Below, one piece after another: positions 28,633 to 38,001 of a stretch of DNA of 64,000 nucleotides. Source of the DNA: Gammaproteobacteria bacterium (lineage in GTDB: Bacteria; Pseudomonadota; Gammaproteobacteria; Pseudomonadales; Ketobacteraceae); assembly GCA_013178375.1 (NCBI GenBank), contig JABLXQ010000026.1, positions 50,340-114,339 of the forward strand, given 5' to 3'. Each line of letters begins with the position of its first letter. Position 1 is the stretch's first letter. The position numbers were made by a program, and so were the translations under genes. The notes under the pieces are model-generated. The model was not told where the DNA came from. It worked only from the letters and a program-made list of their open reading frames with translations, and did not search any database.

Positions 28633-29265
28633 ATGGGTTTCAAGCAGATAGTGGCAGGATTGGGCATCGGACTGATGGCATCAGCGGTTCAGGCGGGCGT
28701 GATCTACAACCTGTCCGGAGCGGGGGTTTACAGTACCCAGGTGGCGGGCGCCACCACCGTGAATTTCTATGACGGCACCTGCGGCGCCTATACCGATTGC
28801 TACGGCAACGGCGCCTTGCTGACCGGCAGCGTGTCCGGCAAGTACGCCTCGCCTTACGGTATCACCGACCGCTTTCTGAGCGTGCCCTACCATTCCAGCA
28901 GTGGCAGCGTGACCCTGTTGCTGGACAGCACCTACGACTATTTCGGTCTGTACTGGGGTTCGGTGGACACCTACAACCATGTGTCCTTTTATCTGGGCGG
29001 AGATCTGGTGGATACCTTCAGTGGCGGCGATCTGGCTCCGTTGATGGCGAACGGTGGCCAGGGTTCCTGGGCATCGAACCGGTTCGTGAATTTCTTCTTC
29101 GATGGCGGTGACCTGTTCGACAGCATCGTGCTGACCAGCACCAGCTACGCATTCGAGACTGACAACCACGCGTTCGGAAAAGTGGCGGTGCCGGAGCCGG
29201 GTACGCTGGCGCTGTTCGCGCTGGGCCTGCTGGGACTGGGTCTGAGCCGTCGCTTCGCGGACTGA
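28633..29265 (+). CDS. PEP-CTERM sorting-signal protein
   Basis: A 210-residue exported protein. The signal peptide (MGFKQIVAGLGIGLMASAVQA) is followed by a beta-rich, Gly/Tyr/Ser-rich body (YFGLYWGSVDTYNHVSFYLGG) and a classical C-terminal sorting signal: VPEPG, a hydrophobic span (TLALFALGLLGLGL) and SRRFAD. Such proteins are processed by exosortase and are linked to exopolysaccharide and floc formation. AGGGGAG lies 6 bases before the ATG. No exosortase or polysaccharide gene is in the window, so its partner is elsewhere. It is monocistronic, between a sigma-54-type promoter and a strong terminator. Confidence 0.88.
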   Translation: MGFKQIVAGLGIGLMASAVQAGVIYNLSGAGVYSTQVAGATTVNFYDGTCGAYTDCYGNGALLTGSVSGKYASPYGITDRFLSVPYHSSSGSVTLLLDSTYDYFGLYWGSVDTYNHVSFYLGGDLVDTFSGGDLAPLMANGGQGSWASNRFVNFFFDGGDLFDSIVLTSTSYAFETDNHAFGKVAVPEPGTLALFALGLLGLGLSRRFAD

Positions 29266-29291
29266 TTTTCCGTTACGGATTTTCCGACCAT

Positions 29292-29326
29292 AAAAACCCG
29301 CTGCCGATTATGCAGCGGGTTTTTTT
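29292..29326 (+). terminator. Rho-independent terminator of the PEP-CTERM gene
   Basis: AAAACCCGCTGC and GCAGCGGGTTTT form a strong stem with a CGATTAT loop and a run of seven T. Confidence 0.9.
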
Positions 29327-29370
29327 ATGGGTAGCCATTTGCCAATTCCCTAATTTTCCTACCACTTTGG

Positions 29371-29386
29371 TGGCATGCTTCTTGTT
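29371..29386 (+). promoter_or_regulatory. Possible sigma-54 promoter of the molybdoenzyme operon
   Basis: TGGCATG, four bases, TTGTT: GG at 29372-29373 lies 10 bases before GT. The -24 element is good, but the -12 element is GT rather than the usual GC, so this is tentative. It lies about 145 bases before the start at 29531. Confidence 0.3.
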
Positions 29387-29530
29387 AACTCCTCCCTAGG
29401 TCTACACGTAATTCATCAAATTCAGGCGAAAAAGCAGTGTTTTGCACCATGCAAGTGCGGATTTGTCATCAGCACCCGAACTGATGCGCACCAGCATGAC
29501 GCCTGAAGAGGGGAGAGAGGAACCAAAACG

Positions 29531-31720
29531 ATGCTTTTTGGCCGTCAGGATCGCAAGAAGATCAAGATACTCGACAAACAGGTGACGGATTGGAAGTACA
29601 CCACCTGTGGCTACTGTTCGACGGGTTGTTCCATTGAAGTGGGGCTGGATGCACAGGGCCGCGCCGTGGCGACACGGGGCGTGGCGAATGCTGACGTGAA
29701 TCGCGGCAAGCTGTGCATCAAGGGGATTTTCGAGCACGAGCTGTTTGAAGCGTCCGGACGCGGCAGTGTGCCGATCGTGCGCGACAAGCCGTGGAATCCC
29801 TGGCAGCCGACCAACTGGGACAGCGCGCTGGACAAGATGGCGGGCGAGATCAAGCGCATTCAGAGCCAGTACGGCCGCGATTCTTTTGCGATCGTGTCCA
29901 CCGGCCAGATCATGACGGAAGAGTTTTACACGCTGGGCAAACTGGTACGCGGCTGCATCGGCACCAACAATTACGATGGCAATACCACGCTGTGCATGGC
30001 GTCGGCGGTGAGCGGTTATACGCGCTCGTTCGGGTCGGACGGCCCGCCCGGTTGCTACGACGATTTCGAGCACACAGAGTGCATGATCGCGTGGGGTTCC
30101 AATCTGCCGGAGCAGCATCCGGTGATTTACTGGCGTTTGAAGGAAGCGCTGGAAAAACGCAAATTTCCGCTGATTGTGGTGGACCCTCGCGTCACCATGT
30201 TTGCGCAGTTCGCCGATATTCATCTGCCGATCACGCCGGGCACCGATGTGGTGCTGCAGAACGCGCTGATGCACGTGATCCTGAAGGAAGGCCTGGAGGA
30301 TCGCGAGTATATCAACGCGCACACCAAGGGAATCGAGGCACTGGAAGCCTGCGTCAAGGATTACGATCCCACCACCGCCGCGCGCATCTGCGGCATCGAT
30401 GAAGACACCATCCGCCACGTGGCGCGCCTGTACGCGAAAGCGAACAATGCCATGAGCATCTGGACCATGGGCATCAACCAGAGCACCCACGGTTCCGATG
30501 GTGTGGTGGGCATCAACAACCTGAACCTGATCACCGGCAACATCGGCAAGCCTGGCAGCACCAGCCTGTCGATCACCGGCCAGTGCAATGCGATGGGCAC
30601 GCGGGAATGGTCGAGCTGCTCGGGCCTGCCGGGTTACCGCAAGCTGGAAAAGCCAAAAGACCGCAAGGAAATCGCTGAATTCTGGGGCGTGGAGGAATCT
30701 TTCTTCCCGGAAAAACGCGGTATGTTCATGACGGATATTTTTCCTGCCATCGAGACTGGCCAGATCAAGGGCCTTTGGCTGATCGCCACCAATCCGATGA
30801 CGTCGATGCCCAACACTCCGCGCATCCGCAAGACGCTGGAGAAACTGGAATTCCTGGTGGTGCAGGATGCGTATCAGGATGTGGAAGCGAATCAATACGC
30901 GCACATGTTTTTGCCGGCCGCTGTGTGGGCGGAAAAAACCGGTTGCTTCACCAATACCGAACGCCGCGTGAACCTGATCCGCCCGGTGGTTGCGCCGCGC
31001 GCGGAATCGAAACCGGATTTCTGGATTTTCACCGAGCTGGCCAAGCGTTTTCCCAACGGCCAGAAAATCAAATTCCCGGAAACACCGGAAGGCGCGTTCG
31101 AGGAAATGAAGCAGCTGTCGAAAGGTGACAAGCGCACTCTGGATATTTCCGGCATGAGCCACGACCTGATCGAAAAATCCCGGGGCATCCAGTGGCCGTA
31201 CCGGGAAGGCATGGAAGGTGGCAAGGGCGATCCGCGTTTGTATGTGGATGGAAAATTCCAGACGGATGATGGCCGCGCCAATCTGATTCCGCTGCCGTTC
31301 ATCGACAACAACGAAAAGCCCTGCACGGATTTTCCGTTCTGGCTCAACAGCGGCCGCGTGGTGGAGCATTTCCATACCCGCACCCGCACCGGAAAAATCG
31401 GCAACTGCAACAAGTTCAGCCCGACACCCTACATGGAAATGAATCCGGATGCTGCTGCTGAACTGGGCATCTCGCACCAGACCTATGTGCGGCTGGTGTC
31501 TCGCCGGGGTGATGCGGTGGTGCTGGTGCAATTGACGCAGCGGGTGTCGCGCAACATGGTGTTCATCCCGTTCCACTTTCACGATTGTGTGAACCGGCTG
31601 TCGCTGGGTCTGCTCGATCCGCATTCGCGCCAGCCTGCGTTCAAGCAGTGCTCGGTGCGCATCGAGCACACTGATCAGGCCCAGGCGGCCAAACTGAACG
31701 CCGAACGGCGCACGTTTTAA
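29531..31720 (+). CDS. Cytoplasmic molybdopterin oxidoreductase, catalytic subunit (NapA/NasA/FDH superfamily)
   Basis: A 729-residue DMSO-reductase-superfamily enzyme. The N-terminal 4Fe-4S motif is Cys26, Cys29, Cys33 and Cys62 (TTCGYCSTGC...GKLCIKG). The metal ligand is probably Cys155 in TTLCMASAVSGYTRSFG, followed by GCYDDFEHTECMIAWGSN, wording close to nitrate reductases NapA and NasA. Further superfamily features are VVDPRVTMFAQFADIHLPITPGTD and INNLNLITGNIGKPG, and a molydopterin-dinucleotide-binding domain at the end. There is no twin-arginine leader, so it should stay in the cytoplasm. The next gene supplies an iron-sulfur/membrane partner 12 bases downstream. The substrate is not determined: nitrate, formate and an S- or N-oxide remain possible. 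Confidence 0.85.
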   Translation: MLFGRQDRKKIKILDKQVTDWKYTTCGYCSTGCSIEVGLDAQGRAVATRGVANADVNRGKLCIKGIFEHELFEASGRGSVPIVRDKPWNPWQPTNWDSALDKMAGEIKRIQSQYGRDSFAIVSTGQIMTEEFYTLGKLVRGCIGTNNYDGNTTLCMASAVSGYTRSFGSDGPPGCYDDFEHTECMIAWGSNLPEQHPVIYWRLKEALEKRKFPLIVVDPRVTMFAQFADIHLPITPGTDVVLQNALMHVILKEGLEDREYINAHTKGIEALEACVKDYDPTTAARICGIDEDTIRHVARLYAKANNAMSIWTMGINQSTHGSDGVVGINNLNLITGNIGKPGSTSLSITGQCNAMGTREWSSCSGLPGYRKLEKPKDRKEIAEFWGVEESFFPEKRGMFMTDIFPAIETGQIKGLWLIATNPMTSMPNTPRIRKTLEKLEFLVVQDAYQDVEANQYAHMFLPAAVWAEKTGCFTNTERRVNLIRPVVAPRAESKPDFWIFTELAKRFPNGQKIKFPETPEGAFEEMKQLSKGDKRTLDISGMSHDLIEKSRGIQWPYREGMEGGKGDPRLYVDGKFQTDDGRANLIPLPFIDNNEKPCTDFPFWLNSGRVVEHFHTRTRTGKIGNCNKFSPTPYMEMNPDAAAELGISHQTYVRLVSRRGDAVVLVQLTQRVSRNMVFIPFHFHDCVNRLSLGLLDPHSRQPAFKQCSVRIEHTDQAQAAKLNAERRTF

Positions 31721-31732
31721 CGGAGACGTATT

Positions 31733-33649
31733 ATGTTGAACGTACTGAAAACGGTGCGCGACAAACTGGACCAGATCGGCGCCGAACCGGCACCGCTGTT
31801 TTACGAAGCCAAACGCATTTTTGAAACGCGGCCGGAAGAGCAGCCCTATGCACTGCTGAACGACTGCGAATCGAAGCGGCAGAACCGTTACGGCGTAAAA
31901 ATCGACTTGCTGGATCTGAGTGCTGGCGCGCTGCCGGAAGGCCGCTCCATGTACATCAATGAAAACCCGGCGGTGGGTGAGAATCCCAATCGCTACAAGC
32001 AACATGGTTTTCACTTCACCGCCGACAACTGCATCGGCTGCCACGCCTGTGAAGCGGCCTGCAGCGAGAAGAACGGCAATCCCGCGCACATCAGTTTCCG
32101 CAGCGTGGGTTATGTGGAAGGGGGCACCTTCCCCGACTACAAGCGCATGAATATTTCCATGGCCTGCAACCACTGCGATGATCCGGTGTGTCTGAAAGGT
32201 TGCCCTACCCGCGCCTACACCAAGCACGCGGAATACGGCGCAGTGCTACAGGACCCGGACACCTGTTTCGGCTGCGGTTACTGCACCTGGGTGTGCCCGT
32301 ACAACGCGCCGCAGCTGGACCCGATCCAGGGCCAGGTGTCGAAGTGCAACATGTGTGTGGACCGTCTGGAAGAAGGGTTGAAACCTGCGTGCGTGTCGGC
32401 GTGCCTGGGCAACGCGCTGAACTTCGGCGTGATTGAAAACACCCCGGACAATCGTGAACAGATCCTGACCCAGATTCCCGGTTTCCCCGATCCGTCGATT
32501 ACCCAGCCCAACATTCGTTTCCAGCAAACCAAAACCATGCCCAATGAAGTGACCCGCACCGATTCCATGCCGGTGAAATACCACAAGGGTGAAGACGGCC
32601 AGTTCCGGTCGGTGGTGGACCAGAAGCAGGGCAAAGCCATCAGCTGGAATTTCAAACGCCTGAGTTCGCGCGAAAATCCGCTGGTGATTTTCACGCTGGC
32701 GACGCAGGCAGTAATGGGCGCGTTTGCAATGGTGTTCCTGGCGCCGTTCATCGGGCTGGAAAGTGTTGCGACGATCGAAAGCAGTGTGATGTTCATTCCG
32801 ATGCTGGCAGTGTTCATGGCGATCCAGATGGGTGTGCTGGTGCTGTCGACATTGCACCTGGGTAAGCCGCTGCGCTTCTATCGTGGTTTCAACAACCTGA
32901 AATATTCGCCGCTGTCGCGGGAAGCGCTGGGCGTGGCGATGTTCTTCGCCGGCATGGCGGGGTACACCTTCTTCAAGTTCGTGAATATTTTCCTGGACTG
33001 GACCATCGTGGAAATTTTCGCGCAGCTGGCGGGCGGTTTTGCCGTGGTGAGCGGTCTGGTGGGTTTGTGGTTCATGCACAAGATCTACCGCATCAAGGCG
33101 CGGCCGTTCTGGAATCACTGGCAGGTGATCACTTCGTTCTTCGGCACGCAGTTCAGCCTGGGCGCGGTGCTGCTGGCGCTGTTCCTGGTGCCGGTGGCGC
33201 TGGTGAATGAGGCGAATGTCGGTGTGCTGGTGAGTGTGCTGGCGGTGATGGCGTTTGCCGGTCTGGCCGCGGAAGCGGTGGGCCTGTATGGCCACGCGCG
33301 TTACCTGAATACGGAAAATGGCGAGGGCGCCGCGTCGCATTATGTGCAGAGCACCACGTTCGGCAAAACCTACCGGCTGCGCAATGGTTTGCTGGGGGCC
33401 GGTCTGGTGCTGGCTCTGGGAGTTGCGGTGTTGCCGCTGACTACTCTGGCTTCTGTGACGGCAATGGTTCTGCTGGGAGCGATGTCGGTGACTGCGCTGC
33501 TGATTGGCCGTGCGCTGTTTTACGTGTTGGTGATTCCCACCACCATGCCGGGAGCGTTCTTCTGGAAGAATAAAGGTTTTGAAGAGCATGCGCGGGATAT
33601 CGGTCTGGCGAATATGCCGCAGGTGGGAGTGGTGCCGCATTTGCATTGA
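31733..33649 (+). CDS. Fused DmsB-type ferredoxin and DmsC-type membrane anchor subunit
   Basis: A 638-residue fusion. Residues about 95-230 carry four 4Fe-4S clusters: Cys100/103/106/110, 145/148/153/157, 178/181/184/188 and 205/208/220/224, the pattern of DmsB/NrfC electron-transfer subunits. After a linker, residues about 310-620 form a DmsC-like quinol-interacting membrane domain of about eight spans (LSTLHLGKPLRFYRGFNNLKYSPLSREALG is a typical DmsC segment). It would link the catalytic subunit to the quinone pool on the cytoplasmic face. DmsB and DmsC are normally separate proteins. GGAGA lies 8 bases before the ATG. Confidence 0.88.
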   Translation: MLNVLKTVRDKLDQIGAEPAPLFYEAKRIFETRPEEQPYALLNDCESKRQNRYGVKIDLLDLSAGALPEGRSMYINENPAVGENPNRYKQHGFHFTADNCIGCHACEAACSEKNGNPAHISFRSVGYVEGGTFPDYKRMNISMACNHCDDPVCLKGCPTRAYTKHAEYGAVLQDPDTCFGCGYCTWVCPYNAPQLDPIQGQVSKCNMCVDRLEEGLKPACVSACLGNALNFGVIENTPDNREQILTQIPGFPDPSITQPNIRFQQTKTMPNEVTRTDSMPVKYHKGEDGQFRSVVDQKQGKAISWNFKRLSSRENPLVIFTLATQAVMGAFAMVFLAPFIGLESVATIESSVMFIPMLAVFMAIQMGVLVLSTLHLGKPLRFYRGFNNLKYSPLSREALGVAMFFAGMAGYTFFKFVNIFLDWTIVEIFAQLAGGFAVVSGLVGLWFMHKIYRIKARPFWNHWQVITSFFGTQFSLGAVLLALFLVPVALVNEANVGVLVSVLAVMAFAGLAAEAVGLYGHARYLNTENGEGAASHYVQSTTFGKTYRLRNGLLGAGLVLALGVAVLPLTTLASVTAMVLLGAMSVTALLIGRALFYVLVIPTTMPGAFFWKNKGFEEHARDIGLANMPQVGVVPHLH

Positions 33650-33680
33650 TGTGACAGATCTGCCCAAGGGAAGCGCAATG

Positions 33681-33705
33681 AAGGCGGCCGGTTGGCCGCC
33701 TTTTT
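33681..33705. terminator. Bidirectional terminator between the molybdoenzyme operon and fadE
   Basis: AAGGCGGCC, GGTT, GGCCGCCTT followed by TTT on the plus strand. The stem lies between two convergent stop codons. Confidence 0.75.
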
Positions 33706-33718
33706 GCTGGGCGCGCTG

Positions 33719-36211
33719 TTATTTGCGCACCACTACGCGGTACTGTCCCCGCACCTGATCCGCCATTGTCTTGATAGCATCTGCATCAAACGCATCCACC
33801 CGGATCACGTCATATAACGCATTCAACGCCTCCAGCAACTCCGCATGCTGTTCCTGTCCGATGATGCCGTTGGCCACGGCCCAGTCCACCAGTTCCCTGC
33901 GCTGGTGCCCCATCAGCAACGCTATCTGGTCCACTTCGTCGGGATCGCGCTTGCGCAAGCCTGCGTGCAGGCGGTCGCGCAGTTGCTGCGTCTGGTTGGC
34001 CAGGCGGAACGCATTCAGCACGCGGCCCAGCGAGTCGTCGGCGTTGCCGGGCAGATAAACGCCCCGGGTGATTCGGTCGCGTACCGGGGTATCCTCCACG
34101 ATGCTGGCGGCAACCTGGCCGCCCAGTTGGTCGTCAGGCTGGCCCAGGCCGGCGGCACCGAACGGAAACACCAGCAGCCGCAGTGGCCAGCGCAGCAGGC
34201 GCACGGGGAAATTGTCGATCAGCTGCTGCATTTGCTGTTGCAGGTCGTGCAGCGTGGTCTGCAGACACCATTCCACTAGTGGCCGCTCCGCTTCCGGATA
34301 GCCATCCTCGTGCCACTGTTTGATGACGGCGGACGCGTAGTAGAGCTGCACCAGGCAGTCCGCCATGCGTCCCGACAGTCGCTGGCGGGCTTTCAGGTTG
34401 CCGCCGATCAGCAGCAGCACAGCGTCGGTAAGCGTGGCGAAGGCGGCGGAAAGCCGGTTCAGCTGGCGGTAGTAGCGGCGGATATTGCCCGTGGCGGGCA
34501 CCCGCGTGAGCAGGCCGCAGCTGAGTCCCAGCACGCCGGTACGCAGCGCGTTGCGCAGCGTATGCGCCACGTGGCGATAGAACACCCGGTCGAAGCGGAT
34601 CGCGCCGGCGGTTTCGTCCGCCATACCAGCGGCTTCGATTTCCTCAACGATGAACGGATGGCAGCGGATGGCGCCCTGGCCGAACATGATCAGACTTCGC
34701 GTGAGGATGTTGGCACCTTCCACTGTGATGCCGATGGGAACCGCCTGGTAGGCCTGGGCGATGAAGTTGCGCGGCCCGCCGATCACGCCACGCCCGGCCA
34801 CCACGTCCATGCCGTGATTGATGACGATGCGCATCAGGTCGGTGCTGCGGTATTTCAGCAGGGCTGACGGCACAGCCGGACGCACGCCGCGGTCGAGCAT
34901 GGATGCGGTCAGCAGGCGCGCGGCGTCCATCATGTAGGTGTAGCCGGCGATGGGTTCCAGCGCTTCCTGTATGCCCTCGAAGCGGCTGATGGGGCGGCCG
35001 AACTGCTCCCGCACGCGGGCATAGGAGCCGGCCGCCAGGCTGACCAGTTTGCCCGCGCCGGTGGCCAGGGCTGGCAGGGAAATGGAGCGGCCGATCGCCA
35101 GGCATTCCATCAGCATGGTCCAGCCCTGCCCCAGCCTGGCTTGGCCGCCGATCACACAGTCCATGGGTATGAACACGTCGTTGCCCCAGGTGGGGCCGTT
35201 CATGAAAGCCGTATCCATTGGCAGATGGCGGCTGCCACTGTTGACCCCCGGCAGGTCGTGCGGCACCAGCACGCAGGTGACGCCGATATGGTCTTCACCG
35301 CCCAGCAGGCGCTCCGGATCGTATACCTTGATGGCCAGCCCGATCAGGGTCGCCACCGGCGCCAGGGTGATATACCGCTTGTTCCAGGTGATCCGCAGAC
35401 CCAACACCCGCTGGCCCTGCCATTCGCCTTCGCAGACGATGCCCTTGTCCGGAATGGCGCCGGCGTCGGACCCGGCCACCGGTGAGGTCAGCGCGAAACA
35501 GGGAATATCGACACCGCCGCTCAGGCGGGGCAGGTGGAGTGCCTTCTGTTCCTCGGTGCCGTAATGCAGCAGCAATTCCCCCGGCCCCAGCGAATTGGGC
35601 ACCATCACGGTAACTGCCGCCGACACGCTGCGGGTGGAAATGCGCATGACGATTTCCGAATGCGCCACGGCGGAAAAACCCAGGCCGCCGTATTCCTTGG
35701 GCAGGATCAGGCCGAAAAAGCCGTTGTTGCGGATGAACGTCCACACGTCCTGGGGCAGGTCGAACAGCTCGTTGTTGATCTGCCAGTCGTTGAGCATGCT
35801 GCACAGGGTTTCCACCGGGCCGTCCAGAAACGCCTGTTCTTCCGGTGTGAGCTTGTGATGTTTCGCCTGCAACAGGCGCGGCCAATGGGGGTGGCCGGAG
35901 AACAGCTCGCCATCCCAGTCCACGCTGCCGGAGCGCAGGGCCTGGGCTTCGGTGTCGGACAGCTGCGGAAGCCGCCCCCGCACCCAGCGCAGTAGCGGCA
36001 GGCTCAAATAGCGGCGGCGCAGCGGGTTGGGCACAATCACTAGCAGGGCGGTTGTCAGCAGCAGAGCGCCGCAGGCAGTATCAACCATCGCCCAGTGATT
36101 CAGAAATGCACCGGTGCCAGTGGCAGCGATCAGGACTGGCGCACTAATAAAAGTGCGGGTATTCAGGTACAGCAGCACCAGCACGCTGATGAAAAAAAAC
36201 AGTACACTCAT
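33719..36211 (-). CDS. fadE: Long-form acyl-CoA dehydrogenase FadE
   Basis: An 830-residue flavoprotein for the first step of fatty-acid beta-oxidation. As in E. coli FadE (814 residues), two N-terminal hydrophobic segments (SVLFFFISVLVLLYL and a second near residue 45) precede the acyl-CoA dehydrogenase core: GFFGLILPKEYGGLGFSAVAHSEIV, CFALTSPVAGSDAGAIPD, ITWNKRYITLAPVA, REQFGRPISRFEGIQEAL and GGPRNFIAQAYQAVPIGITVEGANILTRSL. A DUF1974-type C-terminal region follows. ATG 36211 was chosen (AGGGAG 8 bases upstream) over a GTG three codons earlier. It is divergent from an unknown secreted protein. Confidence 0.93.
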   Translation of the reverse strand: MSVLFFFISVLVLLYLNTRTFISAPVLIAATGTGAFLNHWAMVDTACGALLLTTALLVIVPNPLRRRYLSLPLLRWVRGRLPQLSDTEAQALRSGSVDWDGELFSGHPHWPRLLQAKHHKLTPEEQAFLDGPVETLCSMLNDWQINNELFDLPQDVWTFIRNNGFFGLILPKEYGGLGFSAVAHSEIVMRISTRSVSAAVTVMVPNSLGPGELLLHYGTEEQKALHLPRLSGGVDIPCFALTSPVAGSDAGAIPDKGIVCEGEWQGQRVLGLRITWNKRYITLAPVATLIGLAIKVYDPERLLGGEDHIGVTCVLVPHDLPGVNSGSRHLPMDTAFMNGPTWGNDVFIPMDCVIGGQARLGQGWTMLMECLAIGRSISLPALATGAGKLVSLAAGSYARVREQFGRPISRFEGIQEALEPIAGYTYMMDAARLLTASMLDRGVRPAVPSALLKYRSTDLMRIVINHGMDVVAGRGVIGGPRNFIAQAYQAVPIGITVEGANILTRSLIMFGQGAIRCHPFIVEEIEAAGMADETAGAIRFDRVFYRHVAHTLRNALRTGVLGLSCGLLTRVPATGNIRRYYRQLNRLSAAFATLTDAVLLLIGGNLKARQRLSGRMADCLVQLYYASAVIKQWHEDGYPEAERPLVEWCLQTTLHDLQQQMQQLIDNFPVRLLRWPLRLLVFPFGAAGLGQPDDQLGGQVAASIVEDTPVRDRITRGVYLPGNADDSLGRVLNAFRLANQTQQLRDRLHAGLRKRDPDEVDQIALLMGHQRRELVDWAVANGIIGQEQHAELLEALNALYDVIRVDAFDADAIKTMADQVRGQYRVVVRK

Positions 36212-36393
36212 TGCGGACACTCCCTGTCGGATGCGGGCGAGGCTGCCCTCTCACTCTTTGGCAAGCGATATGTCGTTTAGTTGCGGGCAATTGTGGTGAT
36301 TACGAACTGTTCGAACCTGGCGTAAGTTTTGTTATGAATGAACACGTCCGCTGTTTGGTTGTGGTTCAGGCAAAGTACTACGGAGAGCATCCT

Positions 36394-37980
36394 GTGGAAT
36401 GTGGGATTGTGAGGCGTCGGACCGGAACGTTTTTTCTGCTGGTGTTGATGGTGTTTTGGCCGCTGATGGCGGGCGCCACGGCGTTTTCCGATTGCGGTTA
36501 TTACAAACTGCCCGCGGAGCAGTTTGCAGCCGCACTCGATGCTTTCGCTGACGATGTGCAGGCCCACGTTCAGCAAAATCCCCAGCTGCGCGACACCCTG
36601 ATCCGGCGCGGCAACATTACCCAAAATCTGTACGATGCCGGTCTGATCGAACGTGTTCCCGGCTGCATTCAGGATCCGGCCGGACTCAATGTGGAAGTGG
36701 TGGGTGGTGATCCGTTGGGAATCGTTGAAAGCCAGGATGTCGATGCCTCCGGTTTCAGCCTGGTGGTGCGGGGATTGCCGCAGCCGTTGTGTCGTGAGGT
36801 GCAGGCACAGTCCGGCAGTGGGCGACCCGTGCGGGTGCGGCCCGAGCCGCCGGGACAGGCGCCAGGTGTGGTGGGTGAGTGTGTCAGTAATCCGATAACC
36901 TGGGCGGTCACGCTGGGGCGCACCTTGCCCATGCCCAACACTGCTTATGTTTACCAGCGGATTGCGCTGCCGGCGCCGGTGGCCAATCCGCTCACCGGCC
37001 TGTGCCCGATTCATCCTGCCGACCAGCTTGCCTTGCTGAATGTTGGCGAGCAGGCGCCCTGCATGGCGATGCGCAACGCCAATGCCAGCGCAGAGCAAAA
37101 AGCGCAATGCGAAAAAATGACAGCGCAGATTCGCACGGAACTGAACCATCAACAACAAAACTGGAATGCGCCGGCGCTGGCAGCTCATTCCGTCCAGCAG
37201 CGCCTGGACATGATCCGGCCGCTGTTCGTCACTTTTTACACCCCGCCCGATCCTGATCTGTTGCTGGACCGGCAGCGCCATTTGATTGGGCTTTACGTCA
37301 ATGGGCCGGAGCACAATGTCGATCCTGATTACTGGAACAACGAACTGAAAGAGTACGATCGTATTGCCGAGGCGATCCGGAAATCCGCCTGCGACAATCG
37401 CTGGGAGATGGTATTGGCGGAGCCGGCAATCTGGAAGGGCCTGAGTCAGGAATCCAAGGCGCGCATCCTGTATCAGATCTACGAGGCCTTCAAAACCATC
37501 AAGCCGATTCAGCTGAAGCAGTTTGCCATGGAGCAATTTTCCCTGTTTGACTGGCGTGACTATGAACTCAACGGGTTCTACATTCCGCCCGCTCAAGGAA
37601 AATATGGGGACCAGTATCGTGATTCCATCATCATCAAACCGCAGGGTTTTCATCTGACCTTGGCCGGCGGCTATGTGTCGCTGCAGCATGCGCTGGAAAC
37701 GGTGCTGGAAGAATTGATGCATGCCCATCAGCACGAACTGAAGGACCAGTACATGGCGGGAGAACTGGCGCGTGCTTCCCATGCCTGCGATCAGGCGGCG
37801 TTGTTTCTGTACAACTCGATTTCGCCTGCGAATGATCCTGAGGCAGATATTATTGCGAGAAATCTGGAAGCATTGCTGAAACTGCATTATTCATCGCAGC
37901 CACTGGAGTATCACGCCAAGAAATTCGCCACACACACCATGCAACTGCTGCTGGCGGGTGCCAAGCCGCAATGCCGGTGA
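36394..37980 (+). CDS. Unknown secreted protein with a degenerate HExxH-like motif
   Basis: About 528 residues from GTG 36394 (GGAGAG 7 bases upstream), which gives a good signal peptide (RRRTGTFFLLVLMVFWPLMAGATA); ATG 36334 is an alternative 20 codons earlier. I do not recognise the family. Near residue 440 the helix VLEELMHAHQHELKDQYM resembles the helix of DUF4157-type metallopeptidases (HELTHVVQQ), but with Glu in place of the first His. The region before it (YRDSIIIKPQGFHLTLAGGYVS) could form the preceding strands. There are about ten cysteines in the mature part, so periplasmic disulfides are likely. It stands alone between divergent fadE and a convergent diguanylate cyclase. Confidence 0.7.
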   Translation: MECGIVRRRTGTFFLLVLMVFWPLMAGATAFSDCGYYKLPAEQFAAALDAFADDVQAHVQQNPQLRDTLIRRGNITQNLYDAGLIERVPGCIQDPAGLNVEVVGGDPLGIVESQDVDASGFSLVVRGLPQPLCREVQAQSGSGRPVRVRPEPPGQAPGVVGECVSNPITWAVTLGRTLPMPNTAYVYQRIALPAPVANPLTGLCPIHPADQLALLNVGEQAPCMAMRNANASAEQKAQCEKMTAQIRTELNHQQQNWNAPALAAHSVQQRLDMIRPLFVTFYTPPDPDLLLDRQRHLIGLYVNGPEHNVDPDYWNNELKEYDRIAEAIRKSACDNRWEMVLAEPAIWKGLSQESKARILYQIYEAFKTIKPIQLKQFAMEQFSLFDWRDYELNGFYIPPAQGKYGDQYRDSIIIKPQGFHLTLAGGYVSLQHALETVLEELMHAHQHELKDQYMAGELARASHACDQAALFLYNSISPANDPEADIIARNLEALLKLHYSSQPLEYHAKKFATHTMQLLLAGAKPQCR

Positions 37981-38001
37981 CGGTGCTGCACGCGCGCTGG
38001 C

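Noticed and set aside
29402..32227. 941-codon open frame antisense to the molybdoenzyme genes
   Set aside because: Its translation is His/Arg/Val-rich nonsense without domains, and the plus strand encodes two unmistakable iron-sulfur proteins with good ribosome sites. Long antisense frames are expected in GC-rich coding DNA.
36277..37887. 536-codon antisense frame over the unknown secreted protein
   Set aside because: The plus-strand frame has a signal peptide and balanced composition; the antisense translation is Arg/Gln/His-rich.
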